A stretch of 13,588 bases of DNA, taken from the NCBI GenBank assembly GCA_029938515.1, contig JAOZUU010000020.1:1-13588 (forward strand). The letters are read 5' to 3'. Of the stretch, positions 6,054-12,783 are shown one piece after another (within the stretch, counting starts at the first letter, position 1; every line of letters starts with the position of its first letter). The notes beneath the pieces are model-generated. The model saw only the letters and a program-made list of their open reading frames with translations, was not told where the DNA came from and did no database searches. The translations under genes were made by a program, and so were the position numbers. The stretch comes from Desulfobacterales bacterium (GTDB taxonomy: Bacteria > Desulfobacterota > Desulfobacteria > Desulfobacterales > QNYZ01).

Positions 6054-7835
6054 ATGGTTTTATCAAACAAGAAAGAAATCGTTATCAGCATCTGCACGGG
6101 CACGGGCGGAGTCGCGGCCGGCGGATACAAGGTCATTGACGCATTTAACGCGGCTTTCAAAGAGACCGATTTGAGTGCCGAATTCACGCCGCGGACCCAT
6201 AAGGTCGGATGCCGTGGTTTCTGTGCGAAAGACGTTTTAGTCGATGTGTCCGTAAATGGACAGACCGAGACCTACCAGTTCGTCACACCGGAAAAAGTCG
6301 AGAAAATAGTTGAAGACCACCTCATCGGTGGCAAGCCGGTAAAAAAATGGCTGGTCAAGAAAGATTATCATATATTTAACGACAATCAGGAAAAACTGGT
6401 ACTGGCGAACTGTGGCCGGATCGACCCCGAATCCATTGAAGAATATCTCAATGTCGACGGATATCAATCTGCCCCTAAAGCGCTGAAAATGGACCCCGAG
6501 GAAATCATCACCATTATTAAAAACTCGGGGTTGAAGGGCCGGGGCGGTGGTGGATTTCCCACCGGCATCAAGTGGGAGAGCTGCCGAAGAGCACCCGGTC
6601 TTGTGAAATATGTCCTCTGCAATGCGGATGAGGGCGACCCGGGGGCCTTCATGGATCGCTCCATTGTGGAGGGAAATCCCCATTGCGTCATTGAAGGGAT
6701 GATCATCGGCGCGTATGCCATCGGATCGAACGAAGGGTATGTGTATATCCGGGCCGAGTATCCCCTGGCCGTGGATCGTCTGCGTTTGGCCCTTGACCAG
6801 GCCCGGGAACACAATTTCCTGGGCAGCAAGATTTTCGGTACTGATTTCGATTTTGATATCAAGGTGGTGCTGGGAGCCGGCGCTTTCGTCTGTGGTGAAT
6901 CCACCGCCCTGATGACCTCCATTGAAGATAAAGCCGGCGAGCCGCGACCCAAGTACATACATACCACTGATCGCGGTCTCTGGGGAAAACCGAGCAATCT
7001 GAACAACGTCGAAACCTGGGCCAACGTGCCGATGATTATAGAGAAAGGGGCCGAATGGTACAACAGCATCGGCAGTGAGACCAGCAAAGGCACCAAGATA
7101 TTTTCTCTGGTGGGCAAGATCAACAACACCGGGCTGGTGGAAGTCCCCATGGGTATCCCCTTGAGAGATATTATTTTCAAAATCGGCGGGGGAATTCCCA
7201 AAAAGAGGGCGTTCAAGGCAGTTCAGACCGGCGGCCCGTCCGGTGGATGCATTCCGGCTAGCCATCTCGATATGCCGGTGGATTACGAGCACTTATATGA
7301 GGCCGGATCCATGATGGGTTCCGGTGGTATGATCGTCCTGGACGATGATACCTGCATGGTGGATATGTCCAAGTATTTCCTGGAATTCTGTAAAGACGAA
7401 GGCTGCGGGCAATGCACGCCCTGTCGGGAGGGGGTGGCCCAGATGGTGCGCCTGCTGACCGAAATCACGGAAGGAAACGGCACGCCGGAGCATATCGGGT
7501 TGCTCGAAGAGCTTGCTGAAATGATCAAAGACACCTCCCTTTGTGCACTGGGAACCAGTGCGCCCAATCCGGTTATTTCCACTCTCCAGTATTTTCGTGA
7601 CGAATATGAGACTCACATCCACGATAAAAAGTGTCCGGCCGGGGTTTGTAAAGCACTGACAACTTTTACCATCGATGAATCAAAATGTACCGGATGTACG
7701 ATTTGTGAACGCAACTGTCCCACCGGCGCCATAACGGGAGAAAAGAAAAAACCGCATTATATCGATCAGGACAAGTGTGTCAAATGCCGCGTCTGCTATG
7801 AAGGATGCAAGTTCGACGCTGTAATTAAAGGATAA
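6054..7835 (+). CDS. NuoF-like FMN/NAD(P)H-binding flavoprotein with N-terminal thioredoxin-like and C-terminal 2x[4Fe-4S] domains (HydB/HndC type)
   Basis: A 593-residue protein with the domain order of the NuoF-like subunits of bifurcating hydrogenases. Residues 1 to about 90 are a thioredoxin-like [2Fe-2S] domain with C14, C53 and C57, but Gly19 where a second cysteine is expected. The flavoprotein core has GRGGGGFPTG (162-171), CNADEGDPGA from 189 and GAGAFVCGES (274-283) for FMN and NAD(H). The NuoF [4Fe-4S] cluster is C451-x2-C454-x2-C457 plus C497. A CPAGVC segment (527-532) leads into a two-cluster ferredoxin domain (C545, C548, C551, C555; C575, C578, C581, C585). It should oxidise or reduce NAD(P)H and pass electrons to the ferredoxin-like partners. 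The following gene starts 11 bases after its stop, implying translational coupling. The ribosome site is poor, perhaps because of the upstream element. Confidence 0.9.
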   Translation: MVLSNKKEIVISICTGTGGVAAGGYKVIDAFNAAFKETDLSAEFTPRTHKVGCRGFCAKDVLVDVSVNGQTETYQFVTPEKVEKIVEDHLIGGKPVKKWLVKKDYHIFNDNQEKLVLANCGRIDPESIEEYLNVDGYQSAPKALKMDPEEIITIIKNSGLKGRGGGGFPTGIKWESCRRAPGLVKYVLCNADEGDPGAFMDRSIVEGNPHCVIEGMIIGAYAIGSNEGYVYIRAEYPLAVDRLRLALDQAREHNFLGSKIFGTDFDFDIKVVLGAGAFVCGESTALMTSIEDKAGEPRPKYIHTTDRGLWGKPSNLNNVETWANVPMIIEKGAEWYNSIGSETSKGTKIFSLVGKINNTGLVEVPMGIPLRDIIFKIGGGIPKKRAFKAVQTGGPSGGCIPASHLDMPVDYEHLYEAGSMMGSGGMIVLDDDTCMVDMSKYFLEFCKDEGCGQCTPCREGVAQMVRLLTEITEGNGTPEHIGLLEELAEMIKDTSLCALGTSAPNPVISTLQYFRDEYETHIHDKKCPAGVCKALTTFTIDESKCTGCTICERNCPTGAITGEKKKPHYIDQDKCVKCRVCYEGCKFDAVIKG

Positions 7836-7846
7836 GGGGAAAATGA

Positions 7847-8656
7847 ATGGCAACAATGGTCAATTTGACAATTAACGGCAAGGAGATCCAGGCCCCCGAG
7901 GGGATGACTGTTTTGGAAGCCGCTAAAAGGGAAGGTGTTTTTATCCCTACCCTTTGTTATCATGAAGCCCTGGAGCCTGAAGGGACCTGCCGGTTATGTA
8001 TTGTTGAAGTGAGTGGATCACTTCGCCACGCCATCCGGGTTTCGTGCATTCAGGAGGTCAAAGAGGGGCTGGTAGTTGAAACGGAAACCGAGCGGATTAA
8101 AAAAAATCGACGGTTGATTATTGAACTGCTGTTGGGACGCTCACCGTACAGCAAAGAACTGCTTGATCTTGCGGCTAGATGCGGGGTGGTTACCAGCCGT
8201 TTTCGTACGGGTGAAGATGATGCTTGCGTGAGATGTGGGCGTTGTGTGCGGGTCTGCCGGGACCAGATCGGGGCCTATGCTCTCTGCTGGGTTAACCGGG
8301 GCTATGACCGCAAGATCACGACGGATTTTGAACGGTTGTCGGAATATTGCATCGGATGCGGATCCTGTGCCCAGGTATGTCCCACTGGTGCCATTAAAAT
8401 TGAAGATCGTGGCGATGAAAGAAAAATTTATACATGGGGACAGGTTCTGGCCCGATTCAAACTCGAAAAATGCAAAGAATGCGGTCGTCCTTTTGCCCCC
8501 AAAAAGTATTTGGACCGAATTAATGAAAAAGCTTATAAAACCAAGGGATTGGAGCTTGTCGATTATATCTGCCCCGAATGCGTAAAAAAGGCCGAACACC
8601 GGCCGACGCCGGTCAAGACCCCGTTTGGCGGTGGCGGAATGCCTTTTGTTGTATGA
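7847..8656 (+). CDS. NuoG/HoxU-like Fe-S protein with C-terminal CxxC ribbon, copy 1
   Basis: A 269-residue protein. Residues 1 to about 75 are a plant-type [2Fe-2S] domain (C37, C48, C51, C67). Two [4Fe-4S] motifs follow: C127-x2-C130-x2-C133-x3-C137 and C168-x2-C171-x2-C174-x3-C178. The His-Cys3 cluster that NuoG and HoxU carry between these parts is missing: no HCxxC lies in residues 75-126. The last third holds C209-x2-C212 and C242-x2-C245, likely a zinc-ribbon or rubredoxin-like knuckle. The same two-cluster-plus-ribbon unit recurs in the genes at 9237 and 11733. It is probably the electron conduit between the NuoF-like flavoprotein and the ferredoxin or molybdopterin subunits. GGGGA seven bases upstream supports the ATG; an internal ATG at codon 4 is an alternative. 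Confidence 0.85.
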   Translation: MATMVNLTINGKEIQAPEGMTVLEAAKREGVFIPTLCYHEALEPEGTCRLCIVEVSGSLRHAIRVSCIQEVKEGLVVETETERIKKNRRLIIELLLGRSPYSKELLDLAARCGVVTSRFRTGEDDACVRCGRCVRVCRDQIGAYALCWVNRGYDRKITTDFERLSEYCIGCGSCAQVCPTGAIKIEDRGDERKIYTWGQVLARFKLEKCKECGRPFAPKKYLDRINEKAYKTKGLELVDYICPECVKKAEHRPTPVKTPFGGGGMPFVV

Positions 8657-8719
8657 TGGGTTTAACCACCACGATATATCCCTGTTTCTTTTTCAACAAG
8701 TAGAGGAGTAGAAAGCATA

Positions 8720-9220
8720 ATGAGCAAATATCATCTCTATCAGGATACGGACAAGTGCATCGGTTGCCACACCTGCGAAATCCAATGCAAAAGTAACAAA
8801 TCGCTACCGGTGGGGCCGAAACTTTGCGAGATTATCGAAATCGGCCCAAAGATGCTAGACGGGGTGCCTAAGGCGGCTTATGTTTATGTCGCTTGTTTCC
8901 ATTGCGAAAAACCCTGGTGCATTGAAGCTTGTCCCGCCGGCGCCATGCAAAGAAGAGCAAAAGACGGAATTGTTTTTGTCAATCACGATCTTTGCGTGGG
9001 GTGTAAGAGCTGTATCTCGGCATGTCCCTGGGGAGCACCCCAGTGGGACCCGAAACGGTGCAGGGTGGTCAAATGTGACTTCTGCATGGATCGGCTCGAT
9101 CAGGGCCTTCAGCCGGCTTGTGTCACGGTGTGCACCACGGGATGCCTTCACTTTGATGTCGCCGAGAACATCAACCCCATTAAACGGGAAAGACATGCCC
9201 GTTTGGAAGTAGAACTATAA
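8720..9220 (+). CDS. Four-cluster [4Fe-4S] ferredoxin-type electron-transfer subunit, copy 2
   Basis: A 166-residue paralogue of the protein at 4852. The cysteine pattern (CIGCHTCEIQC, CFHCEKPWCIEAC, CVGCKSCISAC, CDFCMD, PACVTVCTTGC) and nearly all glycine and proline positions are the same. Differences are conservative (for example PTGAM/PAGAM and IVYVDH/IVFVNH), plus one inserted residue around RRAKDG and a changed C-terminus. It lies between the first HoxU-like gene and the NfnB-like flavoprotein, so it may serve that part of the complex while copy 1 serves the molybdopterin subunit. GAGGAG precedes the ATG at a rather long spacing of 11 bases. It is soluble and cytoplasmic. Confidence 0.88.
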   Translation: MSKYHLYQDTDKCIGCHTCEIQCKSNKSLPVGPKLCEIIEIGPKMLDGVPKAAYVYVACFHCEKPWCIEACPAGAMQRRAKDGIVFVNHDLCVGCKSCISACPWGAPQWDPKRCRVVKCDFCMDRLDQGLQPACVTVCTTGCLHFDVAENINPIKRERHARLEVEL

Positions 9221-9236
9221 TACTAAGGAAAGAGAT

Positions 9237-11399
9237 ATGAGCGCTGGAAAATGTCCGGTCAACAGCACCATTTATCGATTAAAAGATATGATCGAGATGA
9301 ACCGTCTGGTCGATCCATACTGCCGGCGAATTGCCGAGGAAATCTTGGAATTGATAGACGACATCGCCTGGGGCAGGGCGGGTGAAGACCATATACCGAC
9401 CATCGATTCTTTATCACGGGAGTTGTCTGAAAAAGGGGCCGACGATTCCTGTAAAGAAACCGGGGAATTTGTTCAAACGGCCTTGCAGGAAAACATGGAG
9501 GTCTTTGTCAGCCATGTCAAAACTCACAACTGCAACACCGGGGAATGCATTTTACTGGCACCGGCGCCGTGTCAGACGGCCTGTCCGGCAGGCATCGACG
9601 TGCCGTCCTATGTCACCCTTATCGGGATGGGACGCGATGCGGAAGCCATTGATGTGATCCGCAGGGACAATCCCTTTCCATGGGTTTGCGGTCTGGTTTG
9701 TACGCGACCCTGTGAATTCATGTGCGTAAGAGCACGAATTGACACACCCATTTCGATTAAATTCCTCAAGGCCTTTGCCGCCGAAAAGGCCATGTCGGAC
9801 GGGCAATATAGAAACCCTGAGAAGGAACCGGATAAAGATAAAAAGGTGGCGGTCATTGGCGCCGGACCCGCTGGTATGAGTGCCGCTTATTATCTGGCAC
9901 TCAAGGGCTACACGGTAAAGATCTTCGAGGCGTTGCCCGTAGCTGGGGGGATGATGATGGTGGGTATTCCCAGATATCGATTACCCCGGGAGGTCATCGA
10001 CCGGGAAGCGGCCATGCTCGAAGATCTGGGGGTTGAATTTGTTTTTAATACCCGCTTTGGTAAAGATATTACCATTGAGCAGCTAAAAGAAGAGGGATTC
10101 GAGGCATTTCTTTTTGCCATCGGTGCGCACAAACCATATAAACTTAACATTCCGGGTGAGAACGACTATCCCCAGGTAATCGACTCCATTGATATTTTAC
10201 GGAACGTCGCCCTTGGTGAGCGTCATTCCCCGGGTAAGAAGGTGGTTGTTATCGGTGGCGGTAACGTCGCCATCGATGCTGCCAGGACCTGTACACGGCT
10301 CGGTTGTGAAGAAGTTACCATTGCGTATCGGCGAACCCATTCGGAGATGCCGGCAGATGAAGAAGAGGTGGAACAGGCCGAGGAAGAGGGTATTAAGATG
10401 TCATTTCTGACGGTCCCCGTCGAAATCGTCGGACAAGACGGCAAGGTGACCGGGCTGCATTGTTTGAGAGCTGAAATGATTACCAAGGCGGGAAGTGACC
10501 GGAAATTCCCGGTGCCCGTGGAAAACAGTGATTTTACCATTGACGCGGATGCGGTCATTTCCGCTATCGGCCAGCAGGTAGATTCGGAGGGATTCGACAC
10601 CCTGACCGGCCTTACCTGGACCCGGCGTAATACGATTGATGTGAACCGGGCCTGCATGGAAACATCCATACAAGGCGTTTTTGCCGCCGGTGATGCTGTT
10701 CTGGGCCCCGCAACGATTGTCGAAGCCATTGGCGGCGGTAAAAAAGCAGCACAGGCCATCGATCGTTATTTATCGGGTATTCCTCAGCCAAAGCTGCCAC
10801 CGGTGCCGGTGCGGCGTGGCCGATTGGATTTTATGGAAGTACCGGCCAGCACGAAAATGAGTCTCAAGCGACCGGAGATGCCCTTGTTGAATTTCAACCG
10901 CAGACGGGTTACCTTCCAGCAGGTGGAATTGGGATATTCTGAAAATGCGGTTCGTGAAGAGGCTCGCCGATGTCTGCGTTGTGATGTCTGTCGGCGGTGC
11001 GGTGCCTGTGTGGATGTCTGCCGGGACCGAATGGAGATTAATGCGTTAAAGCTGGGATATCTGGATTTTGATCACCCGGTGCAGACCGACTTTAGAGAAA
11101 CGGCCGACAGGTGCATCGCCTGTGGTGCTTGTGCCGAGAATTGTCCCAATGGCGCCATGATAATCGAGGATGTCGGTGACGAACGAGTTCTCTCTATATG
11201 CGGGACTATTCTAAACCGACTGAAACTCGAATATTGCGAAGTTTGCGGGACCGCCTTAGGACCCGCCAAATACCACGATTATATTACCCGGCGGCTGAAA
11301 GGCATTGCCAAGACCACCGAAGGACGGTCCATCTGTGTGGAATGCGCCCGGAAAATGGCCGCTCACCAGCACAATGAAGAGATTATACCCATTCGGTAA
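9237..11399 (+). CDS. NfnB/GltD-like NAD(P)H:Fe-S flavoprotein with fused N- and C-terminal Fe-S modules
   Basis: A 720-residue fusion. Residues about 25-104 resemble the C-terminal cluster domain of NuoF (compare HIPTIDSLSREL and the CNTGEC end with HIGLLEELAEMI and CPAGVC in the gene at 6054), but only Cys29 and Cys72 remain of the four cluster ligands. Residues about 105-200 are the GltD-type [4Fe-4S] domain (C112, C116, then VCGLVCTRPCEFMC). The pyridine-nucleotide-disulfide-oxidoreductase core has FAD-binding GAGPAG (208-213), NAD(P)-binding GGGN (340-343) and the family's IGQQ and FAAGDA motifs. The C-terminal part has CLRCDVCRRCGACVDVC (579-595), a second [4Fe-4S] motif CIACGACAENC, and a CEVC...CVEC ribbon like that of the HoxU-like genes. 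In NfnB and GltD this core reacts with NADPH; here it may be the bifurcating or second nucleotide site. The start follows AAGGA closely. Confidence 0.87.
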   Translation: MSAGKCPVNSTIYRLKDMIEMNRLVDPYCRRIAEEILELIDDIAWGRAGEDHIPTIDSLSRELSEKGADDSCKETGEFVQTALQENMEVFVSHVKTHNCNTGECILLAPAPCQTACPAGIDVPSYVTLIGMGRDAEAIDVIRRDNPFPWVCGLVCTRPCEFMCVRARIDTPISIKFLKAFAAEKAMSDGQYRNPEKEPDKDKKVAVIGAGPAGMSAAYYLALKGYTVKIFEALPVAGGMMMVGIPRYRLPREVIDREAAMLEDLGVEFVFNTRFGKDITIEQLKEEGFEAFLFAIGAHKPYKLNIPGENDYPQVIDSIDILRNVALGERHSPGKKVVVIGGGNVAIDAARTCTRLGCEEVTIAYRRTHSEMPADEEEVEQAEEEGIKMSFLTVPVEIVGQDGKVTGLHCLRAEMITKAGSDRKFPVPVENSDFTIDADAVISAIGQQVDSEGFDTLTGLTWTRRNTIDVNRACMETSIQGVFAAGDAVLGPATIVEAIGGGKKAAQAIDRYLSGIPQPKLPPVPVRRGRLDFMEVPASTKMSLKRPEMPLLNFNRRRVTFQQVELGYSENAVREEARRCLRCDVCRRCGACVDVCRDRMEINALKLGYLDFDHPVQTDFRETADRCIACGACAENCPNGAMIIEDVGDERVLSICGTILNRLKLEYCEVCGTALGPAKYHDYITRRLKGIAKTTEGRSICVECARKMAAHQHNEEIIPIR

Positions 11400-11435
11400 G
11401 GGTAGTGGAAAGAATAAAATGCAGGAGGCGTTATT

Positions 11436-11645
11436 ATGTTTCGTAGAGGCGATAAGGTCGAAATATTCAAAAAGTCGGAAGATGAGGGCTGGCAGGATTA
11501 TATGGATGAATTTGTTGGGTTTCACGGGATTGTGACTGATCCGGATTCAAACATAAATGATCCGGACGCGCTGATAGAGGTCAGCCTGGTGGACAAGGGA
11601 ACCCATCGAATTCCGCAGGATTGCCTGCGCAAGTTGGAAGAATAA
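11436..11645 (+). CDS. Small conserved-looking protein of unknown function, possibly SH3/KOW-like barrel
   Basis: A 69-residue acidic protein. I do not recognise its family. It opens with MFRRGDKVEIF, has a turn FVGFHGIVTDPDS, and ends HRIPQDCLRKLEE. The alternation of charged and hydrophobic residues, with glycines at turns, suggests a small beta barrel of the SH3 or KOW kind, which is inference. AGGAGG seven bases upstream and tight spacing (36 bases after the NfnB-like stop) make it a real translated gene of the operon. It has one cysteine and no cluster motif, so it is more likely an assembly, regulatory or structural subunit than an electron carrier. A short stretch resembling its centre recurs at 12535-12573. 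Confidence 0.7.
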   Translation: MFRRGDKVEIFKKSEDEGWQDYMDEFVGFHGIVTDPDSNINDPDALIEVSLVDKGTHRIPQDCLRKLEE

Positions 11646-11732
11646 TGGGCTTACATGGATCACGGTTCCGGATGAAATGGAAATAGCCGGGTTCCGGGAA
11701 CGTGTTACGGGAAGGCGAATGGAGACGCTCTC

Positions 11733-12530
11733 ATGGTGAATATCAAAATCAACGGTCAAGAACATGAAGTTGAAGAAGGAATAAGACTTCTGACGGTATT
11801 GAGGGAGAAGGAATATAAAATTCCCAGCCTCTGTTTTCACACTGCCCTGACCCCTTCTGCTTCGTGCAAGCTATGTGTTGTCGAAGTGAAACTGAAAGAT
11901 AAACCGCCTGTCACGAAACTGTCCTGTGCCATTAAGACCAGGGAAGGGATGGAAGTAGTGACGGAAAGCGCCATGGTCTATAAGTTAAGAAACATAGCCA
12001 TCGGCAATCTTTTAAAAATGGCGCCGCGTTCGAAAGCAATTATTCAAATTGGCGAAGAGTTCGATCTGATTACCGGCGTGATCCCTGATGGCTGTATTCG
12101 TTGCCGGCTGTGCATGCGGGTTTGCAGGGAAATTATCGGTGCCCGGGCACTGAAAATGGTCAAACGCAAAGGCATGAATTTTGTGGTCCCCAGGGAGGGC
12201 GGTCATTGCATCGGCTGTGGTACCTGCGCCAACATATGTCCCACGGACGCCATTCAGCTTGTGGATAAAAATAGCGTCAGAACCATCATGATCCGGGATG
12301 AAGTGATCGGAAGACATCCCCTGGAAAGGTGCGAGATTTGCGGCATACTGTTTGCGACACCCAAGTTCCTGCACCATGTTCAGGAACAAGAAGACTCGGT
12401 TGATCACCCGGACGTAAAGGAGCACCATAAACTTTGTTCAAACTGTGCCAAGCTCTACTCGAAGAGAACCCAGAAGCTGACGGCCCCCGTCTTCTCTAAA
12501 CCCCATGGATACAAGTCGGTAAGTAAATAA
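11733..12530 (+). CDS. NuoG/HoxU-like Fe-S protein with C-terminal CxxC ribbon, copy 2
   Basis: A 265-residue protein with the same architecture as the gene at 7847: [2Fe-2S] domain (C34, C45, C48, C65), two [4Fe-4S] motifs (C121, C124, C127, C131 and C159, C162, C165, C169), then CEICG and CSNC as a C-terminal ribbon. Like its paralogue it lacks the His-Cys3 cluster of NuoG. Sequence outside the cluster motifs has diverged more than between the two ferredoxins, pointing to an older duplication or a separate role. GGAG about eight bases upstream supports this ATG. It is the last gene of the redox operon; the following 253 bp show no obvious terminator. It is probably an alternative electron conduit in the same complex. 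Confidence 0.83.
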   Translation: MVNIKINGQEHEVEEGIRLLTVLREKEYKIPSLCFHTALTPSASCKLCVVEVKLKDKPPVTKLSCAIKTREGMEVVTESAMVYKLRNIAIGNLLKMAPRSKAIIQIGEEFDLITGVIPDGCIRCRLCMRVCREIIGARALKMVKRKGMNFVVPREGGHCIGCGTCANICPTDAIQLVDKNSVRTIMIRDEVIGRHPLERCEICGILFATPKFLHHVQEQEDSVDHPDVKEHHKLCSNCAKLYSKRTQKLTAPVFSKPHGYKSVSK

Positions 12531-12576
12531 ACCGTTCAACGCTTATCGTGGTATCATCACTGACCCGGATTCCTGA
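12523..12576 (+). pseudogene. Possible degenerate remnant of the 69-residue small gene
   Basis: The frame through 12535-12573 reads FNAYRGIITDPDS and then stops. This matches FVGFHGIVTDPDS of the small protein (encoded at 11511-11549) at 8 of 13 residues, with Y/F, R/H and I/V among the rest; the DNA matches at 24 of 39 positions. It would be a truncated copy sitting directly behind the second HoxU-like gene, as the intact copy sits behind the NfnB-like gene. The match is short and nothing beyond it aligns, so chance is not excluded. Confidence 0.3.
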
Positions 12577-12783
12577 AGATAATATGTCTGACGGAAAGAC
12601 TCCGGCCGAATTATCGAACGGTTTTGTCTCCACCACGATAGTTGCGATCCATAAAAAGACACTTGCCAAATAGACAGCGCAGTGCAATACTTTTTTTGAA
12701 TCAATCGAAATCATCAAGATTTGCCGACGTGTTTATATTCTTCAATACCGTACATGGTACTGGTTTTTTATGGGATCTCTGCG
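12531..12783. other. Spacer between the redox operon and the PhnD-like gene
   Basis: This 253-bp spacer holds two inverted-repeat pairs in interleaved order: ACCGTTC (12531-12537) with GAACGGT (12616-12622), and TATCGTGGT (12544-12552) with ACCACGATA (12632-12640). It also holds a possible remnant of the small gene (12523-12576). No clear intrinsic terminator or promoter was found. A 29-codon frame at 12584-12673 has no ribosome site and no recognisable motif. Confidence 0.4.

Noticed and set aside
6237..7292. 351-codon minus-strand open frame
   Set aside because: It is entirely antisense to the NuoF-like gene, whose FMN, NAD and cluster motifs prove the plus-strand frame. Long antisense frames are expected from its codon use.
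5448..8656. Part of respiratory complex I (nuoEFG)
   Set aside because: No membrane subunits are present, the NuoG-like protein is short without the His-Cys3 cluster, and the NuoF-like protein has the extra N- and C-terminal Fe-S domains typical of soluble bifurcating enzymes.
12584..12673. 29-codon plus-strand frame MSDGKTPAEL...
   Set aside because: It has no ribosome site, is very short, and does not continue the small-gene resemblance seen just upstream.
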